Assembly (NCBI GenBank): GCA_025994075.1
Contig: JAMQGV010000021.1
Coordinates: forward strand, 62,001-126,000
DNA: 64,000 nucleotides
Direction: 5' to 3'
DNA from: Vicinamibacteria bacterium
GTDB lineage: Bacteria; Acidobacteriota; Vicinamibacteria; Fen-336
Shown: in pieces, positions 1-8,120 of the stretch
Layout: the number at the start of each line of letters is the position of its first letter
How positions within the stretch are numbered: the first letter of the stretch is position 1
Position numbers and translations under genes: made by a program
The notes under the pieces: model-generated
The model's database searches: none
What the model saw: only the letters and a program-made list of their open reading frames with translations
What the model was told of the DNA's origin: nothing

Positions 1-1506
1 GACGCCGAGTGGAAGCGCGCGGGCGAGCAGATCGCGGCCACGCCGCGGGCGACGACCGTGCGCGGCTCGGCGCTGCACCGCGCGCTGGCCGAGGCCGCGC
101 TCGGCGAGGTCCGCGTCTACCACGAGGCCAGCCTCGAGTACGGCCACGCCACGCAGCCGCTGTTCGGGCTCTTCTACATCGGCCAGGCCTTCGCCTCGCG
201 CGACACCGACGCCTTCATGGCGGGGCTCTCCGCCGAGCCGGAGGGCGCGCTGCCCCCGCTGCGCTCCCTGGAGCCCGAGCTCGACGCGCTCGAGAGCGAG
301 CTGCTGGCCGCCTACCAGCCGCCGCGCTCGATCGACGACCACCCGCGCTTCATCGCCGCCAGCGGCGCGCTGAAGCAGGCCCGCGAGCTGGACGCGGCCG
401 GGCTGCGCTTCGGCGCGCTGCTGCGCTACCTGGAAGCCGCGTTGCGCTCGGCGGCGCTGCGCGGCCAGCCGCAGCCGATCGACGAGACCGCGGCGCGGGT
501 GAAAGCCGCCGAGTGGGAGCCACGGCTCGCCGCGGGCGACCACTCGCTGGCCCGCCTGTTCGTCGAGGTGGCGTTGTCGGACAGCGCGCACCCGGGGCCC
601 GAGGGGCGCGGCCGACTGACGGCGGGAGTCGTGTTCGCCGACCTGCTGCCGCGTTACTTCGCGTCCTTCGCTCCCGCCCCGCCGCGGCCGGCGCGGCGGC
701 CCGCCAAGGTCACCGTCACTCTCGTGCGCTGGCCCTACACCTGAAACGTCTCCGATCCAGCAGGTCTGCTGGCACGCGCCGTGGCGTCGTCGTTCGGGGA
801 CGACGTGAAGTTCGTGGTCGAGAACTACGGGGACTCGGAGCTGGCGCAGCGCTTCGGGGTGACGCGCTACCCCGCCATCTTCGTGGACGACGTGCTGGTC
901 GCCAAGCCCAAGGACTTCGGCTTCTACGGCAAGGGCGAAGGCGGCGGCGACGGCCGCTACACGCCGTGGCGCAGCGCTGCGTCCCACGAGCGCTTCCAGG
1001 CCGACCTGAAGAAGATGATCGAGCTGACGCTGGCAGGCCGCCGCGACGAAGCCCGGGGCCGCGGCGCGGCGCCGGAGGCCGCGGCGTCGCAGGTCGCGAG
1101 CCTGCCCGACTTCTCCCTCGTCGACCTCGAGGGGCGGGCGTTGTCGAAGGCCGATCTCGCCGGCCGCGCCGTCGCGGTCGAGTTCTGGGCCACGTGGTGT
1201 CCGCCCTGCCGCGGCACGCTGTCGTGGCTCGGCGAGGTGCAGCGGCGCTTCGGCGACCGGCTGGCGGTGCTGGCGCTGGCGATCGAGTCGGACGAGGCCG
1301 ACGTGAAGAAGCTGCTCGCCGAGCTGGGCGTGCCGCTGCGCGGCGCGATGGCCCCGCCCGAGGTCGCGCGCGCGTTCGGCGACGTCACCTCGGTGCCGAC
1401 GCTGCTGCTGTTCGACCGCGAGGGCCGCGCGGCGGCCGCCTACTACGGCGCGCCGCCGGGGCTGCACGCGGAGGCGGAGGCGAAGCTCGCGGAGCTGCTG
1501 AAGTAG
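1..1506 (+). CDS. Candidate selenoprotein with two thioredoxin-like domains (5' end outside window)
   Basis: One frame is open from the left edge to the TAG at 1504-1506 except for TGA at 742-744, codon 248 of the visible part. Codons 1-235 are mostly helical and unrecognised. Codons 236-340 look like a thioredoxin fold: a first strand (KVTVTLVRW), then PYT followed directly by the TGA where a CxxC second cysteine would sit, then a cis-proline-like RYPAIFV. From about codon 365 a second, TlpA-like domain carries WCPPC (Cys 400 and 403). The TGA is followed at normal bacterial spacing by a SECIS-like hairpin (separate entry), so I read it as selenocysteine. A conventional gene finder would split this into 1-744 and a GTG-start gene at 781-1506; that split leaves the downstream Trx domain without its first strand and active site. 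No selA/B/C/D gene is in the window. Redox role inferred; substrate unknown. Confidence 0.72.
742..773 (+). promoter_or_regulatory. UGA codon plus bacterial SECIS-like hairpin
   Basis: The TGA at 742-744 is followed by a perfect 6-bp stem, CCAGCA (757-762) with TGCTGG (767-772), closing a GGTC loop at 763-766. The loop starts 18 nt after the TGA and begins with G, matching the known rules for bacterial SECIS elements (short apical loop with G in its first two positions, 16-37 nt from UGA). The core GCAGGTCTGC is, from memory, the same as the SelB-binding core of the E. coli fdhF SECIS. The bulged U of fdhF is absent. The hairpin lies inside coding sequence, as expected in bacteria. Confidence 0.7.
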
Positions 1507-1514
1507 CGCGCGGC

Positions 1515-4500
1515 TCAGCCGCGCGCCGCCGGCAGCGTGAAGCTGAAGGTGGCGCCGCGCCCGGGCACGCTCTCGACCCAGATGCGGCCGCCGTGGGCCT
1601 CGACCGCGAGCCGGCAGAAGTGCAGGCCGAGGCCGGTGCCGCTGCGCGGGTCGCGGCCGGCCGAGAACTTCTCGAACAGCCGCTCGCGCAGCTCCGGGCC
1701 GATGCCGGGACCGCTGTCCTCGACGGCCAGGCGCACGAAGCCCCCGGTGCCGTCCGGGCGCGCGAGCACGCGCACCGCGCCGCCGCCGGGCGTGAACTTG
1801 ATCGCGTTGCCGACCAGGTTCTGCAGCACCCGCAGCACCAGCGTGCGGTCGGCGTCGGCGGCGAGCATCTCGGGCTGGGCGTCGCACGACAGCCGCAGCA
1901 GCTTGCGCTCGGCCAGCGGCAGCTCGAGCTCCGCGATCTCCTGCAGCAGCGGCAGCAGCGGCACGGTCTCGCGCTCGACCGGCATCGCCCCACCCTCCAG
2001 GCGGCTGACGTCGAGCAGCGTCTCCACCAGCCCCAGCAGCCGGTGGCCGCCGCCGGTCGCGGCGCGCAGGATCTGGCGCTGCGCGTCCGAGAGCTGGTCG
2101 CGGGCGGTGGCGGAGAGGATGTCGAGCGAGCCCATGATCGCCGTCAGCGGGTTCTTGAGGTCGTGGACGACGGTGTGGGCCAGGTCCTCGCGCAGGCGCT
2201 CGAGCTGCTTGCGCCCGGAGACGTCCTCGGCGATCCCGGCGAAGCGCAGCAGCTCACCCTGTTCGCCGCGCACCGGGAACTCGCGGACGTGGACCCAGCG
2301 CACCGGCCCTGCCGGGGGGACCACCCGGTACTCGAGCTCGTAGCCGTCGTGCGCTGCGAGCGCCGCCTGCAGCGCGGCGCGGTCGTCGGGGTGGGCGGCC
2401 GCCACCAGCTCGCCGACGTCGGCCAGCAGCGCGGCTGGCGACCTTCCCCACACCCGCTCGTAGGCCGGGCTCGCATAGAGCACGCGGTCGCCGTCGGGGG
2501 CGCGCAGGAAGAACACGCTCTCGATGTTCTCGGCCAGCTCGCGGAAGCGCTCCTCGCTCTCGCGCAGCCGGGCCTGCGCCGCCCGCTCCTCGGTCACGTC
2601 CTGCGCGAAGCCGATCACGTAGGCCGAGCCGTCCGGCGGCTCGCGCTTGACGTTGCGGTAGCGCCAGACGTGCACGGCGCCGTCGGCGTCGAGGATGTGC
2701 AGCAGGCCCTCGGCCTGGCCCGTCTCGCGGATCTCCCGCAGGTAGGCGTCGAACCCCGGCAGCGCGTCGGCGGGCAGGAACTCGCGCAGGTTGCGGCCCT
2801 GCATCGCCGCGGCCTGGCGGCCGAGCGAGCCGGCTGCCGCGCCGTTGACCGAGAGCAGCAGCCCGTCGAGGTCGTGGGTGCAGATCAGGCCCAGGCTCTG
2901 CTCGAACAGGTCGCGATGGCGCTCCTCGCTCTTGGCGGCCGCCTGCTGGGCCGCCGTGCGCTCGGCCAGCTCCTGGCGCGCCTGGGCGAACAGCCGGGCG
3001 TTCTCCAGCGCGATCGAGGCCAGCTCGCCGAAGCGCGCGAGCTGCTCGGCTTCGGCCGGCGTGAAGCGGCGCTGCGAGACCGTGTCGTGGGCCAGGCCGA
3101 GCGCGCCCGCGACCCGCCCGCCGAAGCGCAGCGGCACGGCCAGCAGCGCCTGCAGGCGGCCGGGCGGGATCTGCGGCGAGCGACCGACCCAGGTGTCGTA
3201 CTCGTCGACCAGCACCGCGGTGCCGGTCTGCCACACCCGGCCCACCGCTCCTTCGCCCGGCTGCACGTGGAGATCGAGCGGCTGGCGGCCGAGCGCGACC
3301 CGGCAGCGCAGGTGGCTGCCGCCGCCCGCCTCGAGGTAGAGGAAGCCCTCGGGCGCGCCGAGCAGCGCGGCCGCCCGCGAGACCAGCATCTCGAGCAGCG
3401 GCTCGACGTCGAGCCGGTTCATCACCGCCAGCGCGGTCTCGTTGAGGGAGGCGAGGTAGGCGCCCTGGCGCCGCAGCTCGGACTCGGCCGCCTCGCGCTC
3501 GGAGAGTTCGCGCAGCGCCATGTCGTGCAGCCGCGCGTGCTCGATCGCGATGGCGGCGTGGGCGGCGAACGCCTCGGCCGCGCGCGCGTGCGTCTCGCGA
3601 TAGGCGCCGGGCTCGCCGCGGTCGAGCACGATCACGCCGGTGACGCGCTCGCCGAAGCGCAGCGGCACGCCCAGCCAGGAGCGGCGGGCGCCGCCGCCGA
3701 TCTCGTCGCCTTCGGCGATCAGCGGCGCGCCGCCGCGCACGACCTCGAGCCCGCGCGGGTCGCCCGCCGGGGCCGGGCCCGCCGGGCCAGGCCGCGCCGC
3801 CAGGCCACGGGCGCCGACCACCTCGAGGCGGTCGCCGCGGAGCTGCTGCACCGAGGCGCCGTCGTAGGGCACGACGGCGCCGAGCTCGGCGAGGATGCGA
3901 TCGAGCACTTCTTCGAGGCCGATCGCGGAGCCGATCGCCTCGGCCGCGCCCAGCAGCCGCACGGCCTCCGCTCGCGAGGCCTCGGCGCGTTCCTTCGCCT
4001 CCGCCAGGCTCTGGGTGCGGTCCTCGACCAGCGCCGTCAGCTCGCGCTCCCGCGAGCGCAGCGCGCGCATCCGCAACTGGTGGGCCCCGAGCACGAGGGC
4101 CAGCAGCGCGAGCCCCGCGAGGACGAAGAAGGCGCGGGTCTCGTGGAAGCGGGGCGGCACGACCAGCGCGAGCGCCGCGCTGCCGTCGCTCCAGGGCCCG
4201 TCGCCGCTGCGCGCCGAGACGCGGAAGACGTACTCGCCCGGGGGCAGCTTGGTGTACTCCACGAGGCGCCGGTCGCCGGGCGGGCTCCAGGCCTCGTCGA
4301 AGCCCTCGAGCCGGAAGCGGAACTGCACGCGCGACGGCGCGCGCAGCGTCAGCGCGGTGAAGCGGAACTCGACGCGGCCGGGCCGGGTCGGCGTGCGCAG
4401 CGCCGCCGCCGGGTGGGCGGCGCCGTCGATCACGACCTCCTCGACGACGACGGTCGGGGCGCGGTCGTCACCCTGCAGGCGGGCCGGGTCGAGCACGACG

Positions 4501-6398
4501 ACGCCCTGGGTGGTCGCGAACCACAGGCGCCCCGCGCGGTCGCGGAAGCCCGCCGGCTGGCCCGGGCCTGTGCACTGCGCGCTCTTCATGCCGTCGGTGC
4601 GGTCGAAGGTGCGCGGCGCGAGGCGGGCCAGATCACCGGCGGCGCGCGCGCGCAGCTCGTGCTTGCCCACCCTGGAGATGCCGCGGCTGGTGCCGAGCCA
4701 CAGGTGGCCGCTGTCGTCGTCGCGGAGCTGGGTCACGGCGTCGCTCGGCAGCCCGTCCGCGGAGCCGAGCGCTCGGAATCGCTCGCCCTGGCGCCAGGCG
4801 ACGCCGCCGTTGGTGCCGAGCCACAGGGTGCCCTCCGAGTCGACGAACACCGCCAGCACCAGGTTGGAGGGCAGGCCATGTTCGGTCGTGAACACCTCGA
4901 AGCGGCGGCCGTCGAAGCGCACGAGGCCGGCGCCGTCGGTGCCCGCCCAGAGGGCGCCGTCCGCGTCTTCGGCGAGCCCGATCACCGAGTTCGCGGGCAG
5001 GCCGTCTCCGACCCGGTAGCTGCGCCAGCGGCCCGCCTGGCGGACCGAGAGCCCGTCGATGGTGGCGGCCCATACCCGTCCCGCGCGGTCGACCATCACG
5101 CCGCGCACGTTGTCGTTGGCGACGCCGTCGGCCGCGCGATGCGCGGTGAAGCGCCCGTCGGGACCGCGGCGCCAGACTCCGGCGCCGTAGGTGCCGATCC
5201 ACAGGCCGCCCTCGGCGTCTTCGGCCAGCGAGCGCACCGCGATGCCGCGCGGCCACGGAGTCGCCACCGGCTCGAAGCGCCCGTCGCGCAGGCGGTCGAG
5301 GCCGCCCGCGGTGCCGGCCCACAGGGTGCCGGCGCGGTCTTCGAGCGTCGTGTAGGCGAAATCGCGCGAGAGCCCCTCGCGGGTCGTGTACGAGGTGACG
5401 CTGCCGTCGCGCAGCCGGGCCAGGCCGGCGCCGTTGGTGCCGACCCAGAGCGAGCCCTCGTGGTCGATCCACAGCGAGTAGACGACGTCGGCGGGCAGGC
5501 CCTCGGCCGTCGTCGTCGTGGCCAGCCGGCGGCCGTCGAAGCGGGCCAGGCCGCCGCCGCTGGTGCCGACCCACAACGTGCCCTCGCCGTCCTCGCGGAC
5601 CGCCGCGACGTGGGCCGCGCGCAGCGGCTCGAGACCCGGGGGCAGCGGCTGGACCTGCTCCCCGGCGAAGGCGACGAGGCCGCCGCCCGCCGTGCCCACC
5701 CACACGCCGCCGGCGGCGCGCGGGGCGACCGTGTTGAGCAGTTGCGCCGGCAGCCCGTGGACCTCGCTGAAGCGGGCCCAGGTGCCGTCGGGCGCGCGGC
5801 GGCGCAGACCCTCGCCGAGGGTGGCGGCCCACAAGGTGCCGTCCTGCTCCTGGGCCAGCGCGATCACGACCCGGCCCGCGTCCTCGATCGGGACCGCCTC
5901 GAAGCGGCCGCGGTGGTGGCGCACGAGGCCGCCGCCGTTGGTGCCGATCCAGACTGCGCCGTCGCGGACGTCGGCGTGCAGCGCCCGCACGATGTCCGAG
6001 GTGAGTCCCTGCTCGCGCGTGAAGCGCTCGAAGCGGCCGTCGTGCAGGCGGGTCAGGCCGCCGCCGTTGGTGCCGATCCACAAGCCGCCGTCGCGGTCCT
6101 CGCACAGGGCGCGAATGCCGTTGTTGCCCAACTGCGGGGTGTTGGCCCGGTTGTAGACGGTGAAGCGCACGCCGTCGAAGCGGGCCAGGCCCTCGAAGGT
6201 GCCCGCCCACAGGTAGCCCTGGCGGGTCTGCAGCACCGCGTTGACGGTCGCGTTGGGCAGACCCTGGTCGAGGTTCCAGGCGTCGAGGCCGTACTGGGTG
6301 AGCGCCTTGCCGGCGTCGAGCCGGCCCTGGGCCAGCACCGGCGCGGACACGAGCGTCGCGGCGAGCGCGAGCGGGGCGGCGAGGCGTCGGAGCTGCAA
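1515..6398 (-). CDS. Two-component propeller sensor histidine kinase (YYY-GAF-GAF-PAS-PAS-HisKA-HATPase)
   Basis: A 1,627-residue membrane sensor kinase. After a signal peptide (about residues 1-24) come 14 propeller blades with the LWxGTxGGGL signature (about 36-640), enough for two seven-bladed propellers, then a Y_Y_Y domain (about 665-735) and one membrane helix (about 755-775). The cytoplasmic part has a coiled coil, two GAF domains (about 813-963 and 993-1146), two PAS domains (about 1156-1400), an H-box (VVHDLKNPLT, about 1412) and a HATPase with LVGNAIKF, DSGPGIG and GTGLGL. No receiver domain is fused and no response regulator is adjacent. I chose the TTG at 6398 because it gives a clean signal peptide and leaves room before the divergent gene at 6492; an AAGGG lies about 11 nt upstream. 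The periplasmic propellers probably bind a ligand such as a glycan; this is inferred from similar kinases. Confidence 0.88.
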   Translation of the reverse strand: MQLRRLAAPLALAATLVSAPVLAQGRLDAGKALTQYGLDAWNLDQGLPNATVNAVLQTRQGYLWAGTFEGLARFDGVRFTVYNRANTPQLGNNGIRALCEDRDGGLWIGTNGGGLTRLHDGRFERFTREQGLTSDIVRALHADVRDGAVWIGTNGGGLVRHHRGRFEAVPIEDAGRVVIALAQEQDGTLWAATLGEGLRRRAPDGTWARFSEVHGLPAQLLNTVAPRAAGGVWVGTAGGGLVAFAGEQVQPLPPGLEPLRAAHVAAVREDGEGTLWVGTSGGGLARFDGRRLATTTTAEGLPADVVYSLWIDHEGSLWVGTNGAGLARLRDGSVTSYTTREGLSRDFAYTTLEDRAGTLWAGTAGGLDRLRDGRFEPVATPWPRGIAVRSLAEDAEGGLWIGTYGAGVWRRGPDGRFTAHRAADGVANDNVRGVMVDRAGRVWAATIDGLSVRQAGRWRSYRVGDGLPANSVIGLAEDADGALWAGTDGAGLVRFDGRRFEVFTTEHGLPSNLVLAVFVDSEGTLWLGTNGGVAWRQGERFRALGSADGLPSDAVTQLRDDDSGHLWLGTSRGISRVGKHELRARAAGDLARLAPRTFDRTDGMKSAQCTGPGQPAGFRDRAGRLWFATTQGVVVLDPARLQGDDRAPTVVVEEVVIDGAAHPAAALRTPTRPGRVEFRFTALTLRAPSRVQFRFRLEGFDEAWSPPGDRRLVEYTKLPPGEYVFRVSARSGDGPWSDGSAALALVVPPRFHETRAFFVLAGLALLALVLGAHQLRMRALRSRERELTALVEDRTQSLAEAKERAEASRAEAVRLLGAAEAIGSAIGLEEVLDRILAELGAVVPYDGASVQQLRGDRLEVVGARGLAARPGPAGPAPAGDPRGLEVVRGGAPLIAEGDEIGGGARRSWLGVPLRFGERVTGVIVLDRGEPGAYRETHARAAEAFAAHAAIAIEHARLHDMALRELSEREAAESELRRQGAYLASLNETALAVMNRLDVEPLLEMLVSRAAALLGAPEGFLYLEAGGGSHLRCRVALGRQPLDLHVQPGEGAVGRVWQTGTAVLVDEYDTWVGRSPQIPPGRLQALLAVPLRFGGRVAGALGLAHDTVSQRRFTPAEAEQLARFGELASIALENARLFAQARQELAERTAAQQAAAKSEERHRDLFEQSLGLICTHDLDGLLLSVNGAAAGSLGRQAAAMQGRNLREFLPADALPGFDAYLREIRETGQAEGLLHILDADGAVHVWRYRNVKREPPDGSAYVIGFAQDVTEERAAQARLRESEERFRELAENIESVFFLRAPDGDRVLYASPAYERVWGRSPAALLADVGELVAAAHPDDRAALQAALAAHDGYELEYRVVPPAGPVRWVHVREFPVRGEQGELLRFAGIAEDVSGRKQLERLREDLAHTVVHDLKNPLTAIMGSLDILSATARDQLSDAQRQILRAATGGGHRLLGLVETLLDVSRLEGGAMPVERETVPLLPLLQEIAELELPLAERKLLRLSCDAQPEMLAADADRTLVLRVLQNLVGNAIKFTPGGGAVRVLARPDGTGGFVRLAVEDSGPGIGPELRERLFEKFSAGRDPRSGTGLGLHFCRLAVEAHGGRIWVESVPGRGATFSFTLPAARG

Positions 6399-6491
6399 GC
6401 GGGGCGTAGCCCTTCGGAGGAGCGGACGCCAGACGCTACACGCGAGCGGCCTCGGCCTGCAACTGGCCGCCGCCGGCGTAAGCTCCTGCGG

Positions 6492-7442
6492 ATGAACGGC
6501 GACGTGGTGCTGATCGCGGGCCTGCCCGGCGCCGGCAAGACCACGCTGGCACAGGATTACGTCGCGCGCGGCTACGCGCGGCTCAACCGCGACGACGCCG
6601 GCGGCACGCTGCGCGACCTGCTGCCGGCGCTCGACGCGCTGCTGGCCTCGGGCCGCGACCGCGTCGTGCTCGACAACACCTACGGCTCCCGCGCGGCCCG
6701 CGCCGAGGTGATCGCGGCCGCCCGCGCGCGCGGCGCGCCGGTGCGTTGCGTGTGGCTGCGGACCGGGCTGGAGCAGGCGCAGGTCAACGTCGCGCGGCGC
6801 ATGGTCCGGCGCCACGGGCGGCTGCTGGCCGGGGCCGAGCTGAAGCGCGCGGGCCGCACCGATCCCGGCGCCTACGGGCCCGAGGTGCTCGTGCGGCACC
6901 AGCGCGGCTTCCAGCCGCCGCGGCTCGAGGAGGGCTTCGCCGCCGTCGAGGAACGGCCGTTCGTGCCGGAGCCCCCGAAGGGCGACGCGCGCGGCGCGAT
7001 CCTGCTCCGCTACGAGGGCGTGCTGCACCACTCCCGGTCCGGGGCTCGCGCCCCGCGCGACGCCGCCGACGCGATCGTGCCGGCGGGGCGAGGCGAGGCG
7101 CTGCGCCGGCACCTGCGCGACGGGCGGTCGCTGGCCCTCGGCTACTCGTGGCGGCCCGATCGCGCCAAGGGCGCGACGGCCGACGACGCGCTCGCGGCGC
7201 TCCTCGCGCACACCCACCGCGAGCTGGGCGTCGAGCTGGCGGCGGTCCACTGCCCGCACGGCGGCCGGCCCCCCGCCTGCTGGTGCCGGCCTCCCCTGCC
7301 CGGCCTGGCCGCGCTGCTCGTCGAGCGGCACGGCCTCGACCCCGCGCGCTGCCTGCTCGTCGGCGCGGACGCCGCCGACCTCGCCCTGGCCCGCCGGATG
7401 GGCTTCGCCTTCCGCTCGGCGAATCGCTTCTTCACCTCCTGA
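6492..7442 (+). CDS. P-loop kinase fused to a degenerate HAD domain (PNKP/GmhB-like)
   Basis: A 316-residue protein. The N-terminal half is a P-loop kinase with GLPGAGKTT at residues 10-18 and a DNTY segment near 62, like polynucleotide-kinase-type enzymes. The C-terminal half (from about 168) resembles a HAD phosphatase of the GmhB/HisB-N/PNKP kind: it keeps a CxH-x6-CxC zinc-type site (Cys254, His256, Cys263, Cys265) and a VGADAAD segment. The nucleophile motif expected as DxDGT reads RYEGV, and the lysine after the CxC site (CRKP in GmhB) is replaced (CRPP). The kinase domain should therefore be active while the HAD domain is probably structural or regulatory. It starts 94 bases from the divergent kinase gene, so the two may share a promoter region. 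Confidence 0.8.
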   Translation: MNGDVVLIAGLPGAGKTTLAQDYVARGYARLNRDDAGGTLRDLLPALDALLASGRDRVVLDNTYGSRAARAEVIAAARARGAPVRCVWLRTGLEQAQVNVARRMVRRHGRLLAGAELKRAGRTDPGAYGPEVLVRHQRGFQPPRLEEGFAAVEERPFVPEPPKGDARGAILLRYEGVLHHSRSGARAPRDAADAIVPAGRGEALRRHLRDGRSLALGYSWRPDRAKGATADDALAALLAHTHRELGVELAAVHCPHGGRPPACWCRPPLPGLAALLVERHGLDPARCLLVGADAADLALARRMGFAFRSANRFFTS

Positions 7443-7486
7443 AGGCGGGCGCGGGGTTCGGCCGCCGCTTTTTCCTGGAACTTTTA

Positions 7487-7499
7487 TTGTACGATACAA
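7487..7499. promoter_or_regulatory. Palindromic operator upstream of the MarR-arsM operon
   Basis: Perfect palindrome TTGTA-CGA-TACAA within an AT-rich patch that stands out from the surrounding GC-rich DNA. It ends 25 bases before the chosen GTG start of the MarR gene and resembles typical MarR-family operators (TTGTA half sites). Autoregulation is inferred. A closely similar TTGTATACAA lies beside another MarR gene at 56272. Confidence 0.6.
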
Positions 7500-7524
7500 G
7501 TATATGGGGAGCAGGAGGTCGGGC

Positions 7525-8109
7525 GTGAAGCGAGCGACAGGCACGAAGGCGGACGGCCCGGTGTGCGCGGGACTGCCGGTGCGCGAGGAGCGCGACGACG
7601 AGGCGCGGCGGCTGCTGGACGGCATCCAGTCGCTGGTGCGGCGCTTCGCGGTGGCCGAGCGCGCCGACGTCAACTGCTGCGGCCTGACGGTCGCGCAGGC
7701 GGCGACGATCGAGGCGCTGGCCGTCGTCGGCCCGATGCGGCTCGGCGCGCTGGGCCAGCGGCTCGGGGTGCAGGCCTCCACCCTGACGCGCAACGTCGAT
7801 CGCCTCGAGAAGGCCGGGCTGGTGCGGCGCGAGGTCGACCCGGAGGACGCCCGCGCCGCCCGCGTCGCCCTGACGGCGGACGGCCGCAAGGCGGCACGCC
7901 AGGTCGAGCGCCAGGAGGAGGCCTTCGCCCGCACCGTGCTCGATCGCATCCCGGCCGAGCGGAGGGCTCACGCGCTGGGTGCCTTGCAGGACCTGCTGGT
8001 GGCCGTGCGGGAGGCGACCGAGAGCTGCTGCCCGGGCGCCTTCGACCACCTGATGACCGATTTTCCGGGGGAGTCGTGCTGCGGCCCGGCCGCAGACTCG
8101 AAGTGCTGA
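7525..8109 (+). CDS. MarR-family regulator with Cys-rich C-terminal tail (arsenic-linked)
   Basis: A 194-residue winged-helix regulator of the MarR family: dimerisation helices, a wHTH with LGQRLGVQASTLTRNVDRLEK, and the wing RREVDPEDAR. It carries unusual cysteine pairs: NCC (51-52) just before the wHTH, SCC (168-169), and a tail SCCGP...KC (185-194). The same SCCGP motif occurs twice in the neighbouring ArsM, which suggests that both proteins bind arsenite or another thiophilic metalloid. I prefer the GTG at 7525 over the in-frame ATG at 7504, because AGGAGG at 7513-7518 sits six bases before the GTG and the palindrome at 7487 then lies outside the gene. It is separated from arsM by a few bases, so the two form an operon. 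Sensing of As(III) is inferred. Confidence 0.87.
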   Translation: MKRATGTKADGPVCAGLPVREERDDEARRLLDGIQSLVRRFAVAERADVNCCGLTVAQAATIEALAVVGPMRLGALGQRLGVQASTLTRNVDRLEKAGLVRREVDPEDARAARVALTADGRKAARQVERQEEAFARTVLDRIPAERRAHALGALQDLLVAVREATESCCPGAFDHLMTDFPGESCCGPAADSKC

Positions 8110-8120
8110 GGAGGATGGCG

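Noticed and set aside
742..744. TGA as a simple sequencing error or pseudogene mark
   Set aside because: Possible but less likely: the frame stays open on both sides, codon use continues unchanged and a SECIS-like hairpin follows at the right distance. The alternative is recorded in the gene entry.
9..6491. Very long open frame on the plus strand opposite the sensor kinase
   Set aside because: It is a shadow of the GC-rich kinase gene: low-complexity Arg/Ala/Gly/Asp composition, no domain signature, and only the last 951 bases (from 6492) are a real gene.
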